NCBI GenBank assembly: GCA_902464015.1
Contig: CABQHM010000002.1
Coordinates: 44,306 to 108,305, forward strand
DNA length: 64,000 nucleotides
Source of the DNA: an uncultured Coriobacteriales bacterium
GTDB taxonomy: Bacteria; Actinomycetota; Coriobacteriia; Coriobacteriales; UMGS124
Direction: 5' to 3'
The notes beneath the pieces were generated by a model. It had not been told where the DNA came from, made no database searches, and saw nothing but the letters and a program-made list of their open reading frames with translations. Positions 43,175 through 51,545 of the stretch are shown piece after piece. The position numbers and the translations under genes are program-made. Each line of letters begins with the position of its first letter. Position 1 is the first letter of the stretch.

Positions 43175-44593
43175 GTGTCATCAAAGATTTGGGCCAAAGA
43201 TACTAACCCCTGGCTTGCCCTTGGAGCCGGCTTATATTGGGCGTCGTATGCCTATCGCATCATGAACCCCGATCCCATCTACTCCACGCCAGTCGGGGCC
43301 AACTCCCCCATCATCGAAGACGTCTTCATGACGCTTTGGGTCTTCGTCACCTTCCTCATCTGCAAGCGCTGGGGCGTCCGAAAGCCACGCGCACCCATAT
43401 CTGCTGTCATGATTTTCGCGGCCATGCTTGTGCTCATCGTAGAGGCGACGAGCGTTTCGCTCCCTTTTTGGGCGGCGCTCCTGCTTGAGGCGCTCGACCT
43501 CTTCACGCTCGGCGCATCGATGATCTTATGGGGGTTGGCGTTCGCCTCGCTCGAGAAGCATCTCGCAGCCCGCAACGTCGTGGTCGCCGTCCTTATCGCC
43601 TCCGCACTGATTCTTATTGGAAAAGCCCTTTCGCCTTTCATCCCCATGGCTTGGATGATGTGCTTGAGCTCGGCGGGCGGCTCAGCAGTCATGCTGTGGG
43701 GCGGCATTGGCCTCCAGACACATCGTCGCAAGGCAAAGAACCGCTCGGCTAAAAGCTTCATCGCGCTTGCCGCTCAGCGCCTTGCATACGGTTTCTCGCT
43801 GGGCTTCTTCCCCACGGCGACAGCCGCACTCGCCACCGGTAACCCCGATATCGCCCTGCTTACGTTCTCGCTTGTCGTCGTCGCTGCGGCGGCCGTCGCC
43901 GTGCTGCGCAGCGACGATCCGCCCTGTACCCTGTTGCCTGCGCTTATCCTCGTGGCGTGTTGGATTCTGAGCCTGCCTTTCCTGAAAGGCGGCCTTACCA
44001 GCATGTTCCCGTCCCTGTTCTGCGCCATCTGGCTCTCTTGGCAAACCTTGTCTTCAGTACAGCTTTCAGAGCTCAAGGAGCAGTACGGTTTTTCGGAGCT
44101 CGATATCACGTTCATCGACAAGATGGCAATCGCGGTCACCATTCTGACGGGCACCTTCACCTGCCGCATCATCGAGATTGTCACCGAGATGCCCACGCTG
44201 TCGGTCGGTCTCGTTGAAATCCTACTGCCCATAGCGTTCTGTGGACTAGCCATCATGGCGAGCTTCTCACTGGCCCGCCTTCTGAGCGTGCGCCAGGAGG
44301 ACAACTTCAAGGGCCGCGTGGCTCAGGCAGCCGGCGAGTTCGAGGGGCGCGTCTTCGCCTCCATCGCCACCGAGTTCGGATTGTCACTCCGCGAGCATCA
44401 GGTCTTCGCCATGCTCGCCCAGGGCCATACGAGCGCCTTTATCGCCGAAACAGCCGGCATCAACCCCGGCACCACCAAGGCCCACATCGCTCATATCTAC
44501 CAAAAGCTCGACGTGCACAGCAAAGACGAGATGCTCGAGCTGGTGGAGAACCGCATCGCCAGCGGGCAGATGGACATGGAAGAAGATCTGTAA
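43175..44593 (+). CDS. Membrane-tethered LuxR-family regulator B
   Basis: A 472-aa regulator and the paralog of LuxR A. The N-terminal KIWAKDTNPWLALGAGLYWA leads into about 10-12 helices, and the LuxR helix-turn-helix is at about 400-458 (LSLREHQVFAMLAQGHTSAF, NPGTTKAHIAHIYQKLDVHS). It starts with GTG and the same GGGAGG site as copy A. The HTH recognition helix differs at a few places from that of A (INPGTTKAHIA against ITLGTTKAHAS), so the two could have different operators. Confidence 0.9.
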   Translation: MSSKIWAKDTNPWLALGAGLYWASYAYRIMNPDPIYSTPVGANSPIIEDVFMTLWVFVTFLICKRWGVRKPRAPISAVMIFAAMLVLIVEATSVSLPFWAALLLEALDLFTLGASMILWGLAFASLEKHLAARNVVVAVLIASALILIGKALSPFIPMAWMMCLSSAGGSAVMLWGGIGLQTHRRKAKNRSAKSFIALAAQRLAYGFSLGFFPTATAALATGNPDIALLTFSLVVVAAAAVAVLRSDDPPCTLLPALILVACWILSLPFLKGGLTSMFPSLFCAIWLSWQTLSSVQLSELKEQYGFSELDITFIDKMAIAVTILTGTFTCRIIEIVTEMPTLSVGLVEILLPIAFCGLAIMASFSLARLLSVRQEDNFKGRVAQAAGEFEGRVFASIATEFGLSLREHQVFAMLAQGHTSAFIAETAGINPGTTKAHIAHIYQKLDVHSKDEMLELVENRIASGQMDMEEDL

Positions 44594-44627
44594 GTCGCCT
44601 GCCCGTGTCCGCGCTAAGACTGCAAAT

Positions 44628-44672
44628 ACAGAGCCGCACGCACCTCGCCTACCGGGGCGCGTGCGGCTCTGT
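44628..44672. terminator. Bidirectional terminator between LuxR B and SLC13 gene
   Basis: A perfect 14-bp stem (ACAGAGCCGCACGC / GCGTGCGGCTCTGT). The plus side continues GTGTTTAC and the minus side ATTTGCAG, so it can end both converging transcripts. Confidence 0.85.
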
Positions 44673-44788
44673 GTGTTTACCGCCATGTTCGCATGGGCGC
44701 AGCCCGCGCCTCGCACGCCTGTACCTCGCCCAGAACACCTGGGGCACCGAGAGGCAAACAGACCGCAGGGCAGGCCCGCTTAGAGAGC

Positions 44789-45928
44789 CTACCAGCCGAG
44801 AATTATTCCCGCAGCCAGCAGAATGCCAAGAAAGCCAGCGTTTGCCCCCACAAGCATCCCCATGAACTTCCTGGTAGAGAGCGGGCCCGATTCTCCTTGT
44901 GTCGCCCGGAACCCTCGCGTCACCACGCCATACTGGGCGATGACGATAAGCGTGGCCAGTGACGCGATGGGCGTGCCCGCCCCGCCTACATTGACGCCGG
45001 CAAGAAGACCCGTCCAATCACCCGTGAAGCCCGAAAACACAATGGCGGCAGGAACATTGCTAATAACCTGGGAGAGCAGCGCTGCTGGGACGAACGCACC
45101 AGCTCCAAACCATGCCGTAAATGTCTGCCTCACCTCAGGCACGCGAGCAAGGTTGCCCGAGAACACAAAGAATGCCGCAAAGGTGACGATGAGTCCCCAG
45201 TCGATGCGCAAGGGCAGGCGGGCGTCCCCTGCCAACGTGAGAGCAACCGCGCACGCCAGACAAGCCCAGCTCGGCAGCACGCCGACAACCGCAGCCACGC
45301 AGCATGCAAGCGCACCGGCCGAAAGCGTCGCTTGACGCCCATTTGCAACAGGTGCCGGAACTTCCACTTGTACGCTTCCCCTGCCCACAAAGGGACACGC
45401 AAGCCCAACGAGCACCGTGGCCAGAGCAAAGGGTGGCAACATCGTACGTACGAAGTCGGCAAATCCAATGTCAAAAAATCCGGCGAGATAAATGTTCTGA
45501 GGATTGCCAAACGGCAGCAGCATGCCACAGAGGTTTGCCGCCAGGCCTTGGAGCGCAAACACAGGTGCCACAAGGTCAAGCCTGCCGCACGTCGCCAAGC
45601 AAGCCGCCGCAAGAGGCAAAAGCGCAAGCAAGGCCATGTCGTTTGTCACGAACATCGAGGCAAGAGCGGTCATACCCACCAATGCAAACACAAGGAGGCG
45701 CATACCCGAGCATGCCACCACAACGTGCGCTGCCAGTACTTGGATAATCCCCGAGGCGTTGAGTCCTCCCACCGCAAGCAGCATGCTCGCGAGCTTGGCA
45801 AGGGTGCCCCAATCGACATACCCCGCATATCCGGCATCAGGTGGCACAAACGCGCACGTCAAAAGCGCCGCCACAACCGCGACGGACGGCATGGTGTGGC
45901 GACGCAAAAACGAGGTAAGATGCACCAC
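44789..45928 (-). CDS. SLC13/ArsB-type anion permease
   Basis: A 379-aa permease with about 10 helices. The two inverted halves show FVTNDMALLALLPLAAACL with PFGNPQNIYLAGFF in the first, and SQVISNVPAAIVFSGF with GGAGTPIASLATLIVI in the second; the SNT/SNV-P and GNPQN motifs are those of the ion-transporter superfamily that includes SLC13 and ArsB. The substrate may be a dicarboxylate, sulfate or arsenite-like anion. Its length is short for SLC13. It starts 4 bp after the stop of the LuxR gene upstream, so the two are one operon, and it probably moves the substrate or product that the regulator senses. Confidence 0.85.
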   Translation of the reverse strand: MVHLTSFLRRHTMPSVAVVAALLTCAFVPPDAGYAGYVDWGTLAKLASMLLAVGGLNASGIIQVLAAHVVVACSGMRLLVFALVGMTALASMFVTNDMALLALLPLAAACLATCGRLDLVAPVFALQGLAANLCGMLLPFGNPQNIYLAGFFDIGFADFVRTMLPPFALATVLVGLACPFVGRGSVQVEVPAPVANGRQATLSAGALACCVAAVVGVLPSWACLACAVALTLAGDARLPLRIDWGLIVTFAAFFVFSGNLARVPEVRQTFTAWFGAGAFVPAALLSQVISNVPAAIVFSGFTGDWTGLLAGVNVGGAGTPIASLATLIVIAQYGVVTRGFRATQGESGPLSTRKFMGMLVGANAGFLGILLAAGIILGW

Positions 45929-45932
45929 TGAA

Positions 45933-47564
45933 CTACTCGCTCGTCAAGAGGTCGATAAGCTCCTGCTTGGAGTGCACGTCAAGCTTGGCATATGCCTCCT
46001 GGACATAGCCGCGCACGGTGTTCGTAGCAAGCCCGAGCTCGTTGCCGATGAAGGGAGCACTGCGGCCCTGGGCAAGAAGCAACACGACCTCGTGCTCACG
46101 CGGTGTCAGATGGTATTTGGTAGCCAAGTCAGCCGCGCGCGCTTCAAGAGGGGTAGGCGCAGGCGAGGCTTGAGACACCTGGTTCACCGGCTCCGGCACA
46201 GTACGCACCTCGACGCCGCCCTCCCCCGCTTCGCCATCCGCAGCCGCAGCCTGAGGACGGTTGAACGCAACGTCTTCCGAGGTCAGGGATACCGACACGC
46301 CAGCAACACGCCTTCCCTGCTTGCGCGTAAGCAGGACCAGCGTCATCGACAGCAGGTAGATACCGGCCACCACGAGCACCATCGCACGCACGGTGCCATC
46401 GAGGTCGTCTTGAGCATTCAGCACCATGCCGGCGATAAGGCTCACCAAAAGGGCGGCCCGTGCGATAAACATCGAGCTTGCCACAACGGCAACCGGAGGC
46501 GCCTGGCGCACGCCCGCGGTCTCAATCATCAAGAACATGATTGAGACGTTGACGATCGTGCTCAGAAACGCAAGAGATGCCTGGAAGAACACATCGAAAT
46601 TTGCATCAGTGAATGGCAGGGCAACCAGCAGCAGGGCAATAAAGGGGAATGCAAAACGGAACGTCTTGGTGAGGTCAAACGTCCTGTTTGCTACGAACGC
46701 GAGCACCGCAAGGAAGACTATGGCGCAAAGAGATGCCAGGTTGGTAGGCGAGATGCCAACTGCCTCCAATGTGGCGAACAGGCTCGGCCCACTTGCGGCC
46801 CCCGCAGCGCTGTACTGGCCCGACTCCACAAACGACGCAACGAAGCCCGCGAGCATCGTAAGCGAGGCAAAGATGACGATGGGACCCCAAAGTTCCGCGA
46901 GCAAATCGGTCGTGCGCCGCAACGACTCGCGACCCGGGCGCGCAGGCTCCACCCCTTCGAGACACACCATGGGCGCTGTTACGGGGTCCTTCATGCGGCA
47001 GATGAAGCAGAACAAGACAATGCTCGCAATGCCCAAACAAGCCAGCAAGACATCTTGAGTCACCTCAGGCAGCACAGACAAGCCCAGGGAGACGAGCGAG
47101 CTTACAAGCATGCTGGCTATAAGCGTGGTAAGGCATCGACGTGGGCCCATTCCCACAAACGGCACGAGCCAAGCGGCATTAACCACAATGGAGGTCAGAC
47201 CCCATGCCGAGGCAAGCACAATCATTCCTACCTCGTTGAGCGCACCGTCGAAAACACCGGCACTCGAAAGGATGTCCATGCCAAGAAGCACCACAGCAGA
47301 AACGACACCCGCCAGATGCAAGCGGGAGCTAGGCTTCATGCAGCTCCAGGCCACCAATACCGCCGAAGTCAGCAGGATTGAAAATGAGGATGCAAATGAG
47401 AATTCAAAGTTAACGGCATTCACACTTGTCATGTCACGCATGGTAGACATGGCAGACGAATATGTGGCATTCAACAGCACGCGAAAGAAGCCGTAGCCCA
47501 AAAACAAGGCAAAGCAGTAAACATCAACACGACGTTCGACACGTGCTACGGTCTTGGCAACCAT
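45933..47564 (-). CDS. Membrane-tethered LuxR-family regulator (operon with SLC13 permease)
   Basis: A 543-aa regulator with about 12 helices, a Ser/Pro/Ala-rich linker (about 415-470) and a LuxR helix-turn-helix at about 480-540 (LTPREHEVVLLLAQGRSAPF, ATNTVRGYVQEAYAKLDVHS). The recognition helix (TNTVRGYVQEAY) differs from TVKTHISHIY-like forms of the others. The start at 47564 has TGGGGG upstream and begins the first conserved segment; an upstream in-frame Met at 47615 is less likely. It is the first gene of a two-gene operon with the SLC13-type permease. Confidence 0.86.
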   Translation of the reverse strand: MVAKTVARVERRVDVYCFALFLGYGFFRVLLNATYSSAMSTMRDMTSVNAVNFEFSFASSFSILLTSAVLVAWSCMKPSSRLHLAGVVSAVVLLGMDILSSAGVFDGALNEVGMIVLASAWGLTSIVVNAAWLVPFVGMGPRRCLTTLIASMLVSSLVSLGLSVLPEVTQDVLLACLGIASIVLFCFICRMKDPVTAPMVCLEGVEPARPGRESLRRTTDLLAELWGPIVIFASLTMLAGFVASFVESGQYSAAGAASGPSLFATLEAVGISPTNLASLCAIVFLAVLAFVANRTFDLTKTFRFAFPFIALLLVALPFTDANFDVFFQASLAFLSTIVNVSIMFLMIETAGVRQAPPVAVVASSMFIARAALLVSLIAGMVLNAQDDLDGTVRAMVLVVAGIYLLSMTLVLLTRKQGRRVAGVSVSLTSEDVAFNRPQAAAADGEAGEGGVEVRTVPEPVNQVSQASPAPTPLEARAADLATKYHLTPREHEVVLLLAQGRSAPFIGNELGLATNTVRGYVQEAYAKLDVHSKQELIDLLTSE

Positions 47565-47864
47565 ACGACCCCCAACGACGACGGCAACAAAGACATGCAC
47601 CGGAAAACCTGGCATGAACTATCAAGGGCGCCGCAGCCCGGTCGGAAACGACCTTGCCCTGGCACCCCCTCGCATGCCGACAGTCCCCAGTGGCCGCAGC
47701 GCGGCTCTGTCGACAGTTTGTAAGTATACCCCAGTCAATCCTGCGTTGTAGCCGCCATCCGAAGCAATTTAGCCCGATTTGGCGATGCCTCCCCCAACAC
47801 TCAAAGCACGCAAACAACGCACCCCTAACCCCTACTCTTTGCAGGGAATACCCCCATCAAAAAA
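47565..47864. promoter_or_regulatory. Upstream region of the LuxR/SLC13 operon
   Basis: A 300-bp gap. The part at 47715-47780 is AT-richer (TTTGTAAGTATACC, GCAATTTAGCCCGATTTGG) and is the likely promoter of the LuxR gene. No gene is seen. Confidence 0.4.
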
Positions 47865-47905
47865 AACCTCCCCCACCGGGGCATTGCCCATCAGCGGGGG
47901 AGGTT
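47865..47905 (-). terminator. Terminator of the VOC gene
   Basis: AACCTCCCCC pairs with GGGGGAGGTT across a 21-nt loop, followed on the minus strand by TTTTTTTT. It is a very clear intrinsic terminator 60 bp after the stop at 47966. Confidence 0.92.
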
Positions 47906-47965
47906 CTTGGGAGGGTGGACTCACGCGCGAGCCCACTTAAAACTCAAATGAAGCGCAAGGAGAGC

Positions 47966-49006
47966 TTAGAGCTTCTGGAAAACCTCGGCGAGCATGCCGT
48001 CGGGGCCGTCGATCATCACAGAACGTACATGACCGAAGACAGCGATGACCGTCTCGACCGGGTCGCCGTGCACGTTGAAACCAGCGTCGGCAGCCTTCTT
48101 GGCAACTGCCTCAACGTCATCGACGATGTAGGACATGGCGAAGATGCCGGCGTTCTCAGGCTTGGCAACCTCGGACATCGGGTTACCCTCGATGGAGAAG
48201 CTCAGGGCCTCAACAACGGGGGTGTTGGAGCCGGAGTAGTACACCATACGAGAGTGCGTGCCCTCAGGCAGGCCCAGAATCGGGTCAACCAGACCGTCGG
48301 TCAGCTCCTCATCGTAGACCTTGGGCATGCCGATGACCTCGGTCCAGAACTTGTCGGCGACGTCCATGTCGCTGACAACGAGGGCGATGTCGGTCATGTT
48401 CTTGAACAGGCCGTCAAACTCGGGGCGAGGCTCGGAAACAGACTCAATCATGGTCGTGGGGATACCGTCCACGCCGCAGAGCACTGCCTCGGAGACCGTG
48501 GAGTCACTCCAGTCGGTGGAGTACTCGTAGGGCTCGCAGTAGTAGGAATAGCCCAGCTTGGTGAGGTGCTTGTGGACAGCCTTGTTGTTGTCGCAACGCA
48601 TGGCAACGTCGAAGTAACCGGGGTCGTAGCCATTGCGATCGGCGGTACGGATGCAAGCACCCGTGCGGGCGTCAAACTCGATGAACTGAATCACCGTGGA
48701 CTGGTACTCGTTCTTGACCATTGCATAACGCGCGCCGCCCTCGAGGCCGTACAGGGCCTTGACTTCCTCAGGCAGGAGGATACCGGTGCCCACCAGCGTG
48801 TACTCGAACATGCCAGTGAAGAAGTTGATGCTCTTGTCCAGGTCGTTGCAGGAGATGCAAATACGCATGACACCGGAATCGGGCTTGGGCTCTTCAGCGG
48901 CCTGCTCGGCGCGAGCAGGCGTGGTGGTGATGCTAGCGGCAGCAGCTGCAGTGGCGGCCACGGCGGCACCGGTAACGAACGAACGACGAGAAATATGCTC
49001 AGCCAT
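47966..49006 (-). CDS. Tat-exported VOC (glyoxalase/dioxygenase-fold) protein
   Basis: A 346-aa protein. HISRRSFVTGAAV is a Tat motif with cleavage probably at ARA-EQ. The mature part has two VOC-type halves: MRICISCNDLDKSINFFTGM (about 47-66) and TDIALVVSDMDVADKFWTEV (about 210), each followed by strands, with a late AEVFQKL where the last metal Glu of VOC proteins lies. VOC enzymes are metal-dependent lyases, isomerases or dioxygenases and are usually cytoplasmic; an exported one is unusual. It lies downstream of the FAD/FMN reductase at 49227 on the same strand, so it may act on the same molecule outside the cell. Confidence 0.82.
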   Translation of the reverse strand: MAEHISRRSFVTGAAVAATAAAAASITTTPARAEQAAEEPKPDSGVMRICISCNDLDKSINFFTGMFEYTLVGTGILLPEEVKALYGLEGGARYAMVKNEYQSTVIQFIEFDARTGACIRTADRNGYDPGYFDVAMRCDNNKAVHKHLTKLGYSYYCEPYEYSTDWSDSTVSEAVLCGVDGIPTTMIESVSEPRPEFDGLFKNMTDIALVVSDMDVADKFWTEVIGMPKVYDEELTDGLVDPILGLPEGTHSRMVYYSGSNTPVVEALSFSIEGNPMSEVAKPENAGIFAMSYIVDDVEAVAKKAADAGFNVHGDPVETVIAVFGHVRSVMIDGPDGMLAEVFQKL

Positions 49007-49024
49007 GATGGCTCCCTAGAAAAA

Positions 49025-49054
49025 GGCCGGGCATTTCGAGTGAAACGCCCGGCC
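49025..49054 (-). terminator. Terminator-like hairpin just before the VOC start (attenuator?)
   Basis: An 8-bp stem (GGCCGGGC / GCCCGGCC) with a 14-nt loop, followed on the minus strand by TTTTTC and then directly by the ribosome site (AGGGAG) and ATG of the VOC gene. It leaves no room for a promoter between hairpin and start. It may be an attenuator that limits read-through from the FAD/FMN reductase into the VOC gene. Confidence 0.65.
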
Positions 49055-49118
49055 AGTTGATTTAGGCGTCGTACCTATGCGGATCTATACAGTTCCGCTT
49101 CCCACTCAAATGCGGGTT

Positions 49119-49208
49119 CTCGTCCGCAAGGCGCCGGGAGGCGACGTGCGCGGTGCGGGCCTTTGGCCTACTGGAGTACTCTAGCCTCCCGGGAACGCAG
49201 CGGACGAG
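49119..49208 (-). other. Long two-part stem structure in the reductase-VOC gap
   Basis: Outer arms CTCGTCCGC (49119-49127) and GCGGACGAG (49200-49208) and inner arms CCGGGAGGC (49134-49142) and GCCTCCCGG (49184-49192) are both perfect 9-bp pairs, with 6-7-nt internal loops. They could form one 90-nt hairpin in the message between the reductase and VOC genes. It could protect the reductase message or act with the terminator-like hairpin downstream. Confidence 0.55.
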
Positions 49209-49226
49209 GTTCCGCTACAAACTTTC

Positions 49227-51164
49227 TTACTTCGCGGTGTCAGCGAAGAGGTCCTGCATACCCTGGTTCAGCTTGTTGACGGTCAGTGTAGCGCCGGCGA
49301 CAGAGTCAACCTTGACGGTCTGGCCGTCGATGACAGCGTCGACGTACTCCTGGAGCTGATCGTCGTTCATGAACATGTTGTCGCGACCCTGGACAACCTG
49401 GAAGTCGGTGATGGCGCCGCCCGCAACGGTGACCTGGATGGTGAACTTGCCCTCGTTGCCGTTGATGACCTGCTCGTAGGTGCCGTCAGCCTTCTTCGTG
49501 ATGTCGATGAGGGCAGCGAGATCCTGCTGGGGGAGTTCCTCGGCGACGGTGGAACGGCCACCGAAGGCGGTGTCGGCAGCAGCGCGGCCCGAAGCGATGC
49601 ACTCAGCGAGGAACATGCCGTTCTGGTACAGGTTGGCGACGTAGGAGCCGAGCTCGCCAGCCTCGTACAGACCCTCGATGGGCGTGCCGTCCCACTTCAG
49701 AACACGGGACTGGGTGTCGCGCTTGGCGCCACCGGTCGTGGCAACGAGCGTGGGGGTGATGCCCACGGCGTAGAACGGAGGCGTGTCGATGGGGGCCATG
49801 GTCTCGGGGTCGCGGCCAAACTCGTCGGAACCAGCCTCAATGCCAGCGTTGTAGGCGTCGATGGTGGCCTGGAGGGTGTCGGCGTCGCGGCCGATGAGCT
49901 CGGCGAGCTCAGCGATGGAGTCGGCCTTGGTGATCCAGCCCTTCTCAATCTCAACGGAGTTGTCGTCAGACCAGGTGTAGCCGAGCGTGGTGATGGGCCA
50001 AGAAAGCCACTTGGTGACGATGGCGCCGGCCTGGCAGGTCTTGTCGTCGAAAATCAGGCTGACGGGCAGGGCGCGGTCGTGGGGCACGTCCACGTAGTGG
50101 CCGTACTGCTTGTACTTCATGTGCTGACGGTGGTAAGCAGCGGACTCGTTGTAGAAGCGCTTGTCCTCGGCGTCAACCTCAATCCAGGAGCCAGCAGGCA
50201 TGGTGAAGGCGCGCATGAAGGTGCTCTCATAATCCGGCACCTTGATGCCGAGCCACAGGCCGCCGGACTGGGTCTGGTTGCGCATGTGCCAAATCTCAGC
50301 GCCGAGGCCCATGAGCATCTGGATGGCGTCGCCGGTGTTGCCAGGGGTGCCGCCGGTGTAGACCATGTCCATACCGTGGAAGTCGCGCTGCATCTGGAGG
50401 TTGTTCTCATAGCCGCCGCAGGCAAGCACAACGCCCTTGGAAGCGCCGATGCGCTCCTCGGTGCCCTTGTTGTTCACAACGCCGCCGACAATCTTACCCT
50501 CAGCGTCGACGATGAGCTGGGTCAGCGGGCACTCCCACTCGACCGTGATGTTCTCGCGGGACTCAACGGCACGAGAGAAGCCGCGCCACACGCCGCCGTA
50601 CTCGAAGGGAGCACCAGCGGAAGCGTCACGGACGTGGCCGGAGCAGCCCACGAAGCTGGAGCCGTCGAGGTCCGGGAACTCGGTGACGAGCTTGCCCCAG
50701 GTGATGGGGCCACCGGAGACGTAGCCGAGCTCATAACCCACGGGCGAAACGGTGCCCTGAATCCACTCGGGCTGATCAGCGAACTCCTTGCACATCCAGT
50801 CGAGGTAATCCTCGGGGATGGGGTTGGGCTTGAAGCAAGAAGCGACGTAGGTCTTGAAGGTGTCGAGATCATCGACCGAAGGAACGATGACGGTCTGGCC
50901 GGAAGCGATGGAGTTACCGCCAGCCTGGCCCTCGTCGAGCTTCTCAATGATAAGAACGTTGGCATCGGGATCGATGTCATTGGCCTCGAGGGCAGCAGCC
51001 TCGCCAGCAAGACCATAACCCACGACGAGGAGGTCTACCTCGCGGTCGAACTGAGCGTCCTCGCCCTCGGCCAGAGCCAGAGGAGCGATGGCGGCGAAGC
51101 TCGTCGCGGCGGCGCCAGCAGCGGCGCCCTTAAGCAGATCCCTACGCGTGCATGCCTTGGACAT
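49227..51164 (-). CDS. Tat-exported FAD reductase with C-terminal FMN domain
   Basis: A 645-aa member of the FAD_binding_2 family. The Tat motif is ACTRRDLLKG, followed by VDLLVVGYGLAGEAAALEA for FAD. Unlike its paralogs the FMN_bind domain is at the C-terminus (about 550-645), with AGAT in VDSVAGATLTVN as the FMN site. The HHTMGG and NRLGG segments are replaced (VATTGGAKRDTQS, SYVANLYQNGMFLAE), so the acceptor is probably different from that of reductases A and B. A very strong AAAAAGGAGG site precedes 51164, which also starts the Tat signal. The gene is followed by the exported VOC gene and preceded by a membrane LuxR gene on the same strand. Confidence 0.9.
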   Translation of the reverse strand: MSKACTRRDLLKGAAAGAAATSFAAIAPLALAEGEDAQFDREVDLLVVGYGLAGEAAALEANDIDPDANVLIIEKLDEGQAGGNSIASGQTVIVPSVDDLDTFKTYVASCFKPNPIPEDYLDWMCKEFADQPEWIQGTVSPVGYELGYVSGGPITWGKLVTEFPDLDGSSFVGCSGHVRDASAGAPFEYGGVWRGFSRAVESRENITVEWECPLTQLIVDAEGKIVGGVVNNKGTEERIGASKGVVLACGGYENNLQMQRDFHGMDMVYTGGTPGNTGDAIQMLMGLGAEIWHMRNQTQSGGLWLGIKVPDYESTFMRAFTMPAGSWIEVDAEDKRFYNESAAYHRQHMKYKQYGHYVDVPHDRALPVSLIFDDKTCQAGAIVTKWLSWPITTLGYTWSDDNSVEIEKGWITKADSIAELAELIGRDADTLQATIDAYNAGIEAGSDEFGRDPETMAPIDTPPFYAVGITPTLVATTGGAKRDTQSRVLKWDGTPIEGLYEAGELGSYVANLYQNGMFLAECIASGRAAADTAFGGRSTVAEELPQQDLAALIDITKKADGTYEQVINGNEGKFTIQVTVAGGAITDFQVVQGRDNMFMNDDQLQEYVDAVIDGQTVKVDSVAGATLTVNKLNQGMQDLFADTAK

Positions 51165-51545
51165 ACCTTTCCTCCTTTTTCTTGGCAGGCAGCTTGCCTG
51201 CCTGGAAGCTCGCGCACCTTTGCGCGGTCTTCCATAGACCACTAGGTTGCCCCCGCACATCTTCGCTTCCCCCTTGGGCTGCGTTGTCGTGCGGTGTGCC
51301 ACCCATAGTGGACTTCAGGGTCCTTTGCCGATAGGTGCATTTAGAATGGACTTCAAAGTACCTGGTAGATTGTGTCAAGCGACATGACCCAAAGGAGGTC
51401 CCCCTACAAATGCAGGGTTGCTTGCGAACAGCAAGATTCGCTTTGCAGGGGGCGAAAAACGTACCTGCGCGAGCCTGTTTTTGCCCTTTTGCGAACCCAT
51501 CAAAGCCCTCGCAAAATGTCAAGCACAAGAACGCAGGGGCGGCCC
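51165..51545 (-). promoter_or_regulatory. Upstream region of the C-terminal-FMN reductase
   Basis: A 381-bp gap. GGCAGGCA/TGCCTGCC (51184-51202) forms a hairpin just before the ribosome site. TGGACTTCA occurs at 51309 and 51347, 38 bp apart, in the most AT-rich part, and is a candidate regulator site. No coding frame is convincing. Confidence 0.45.
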
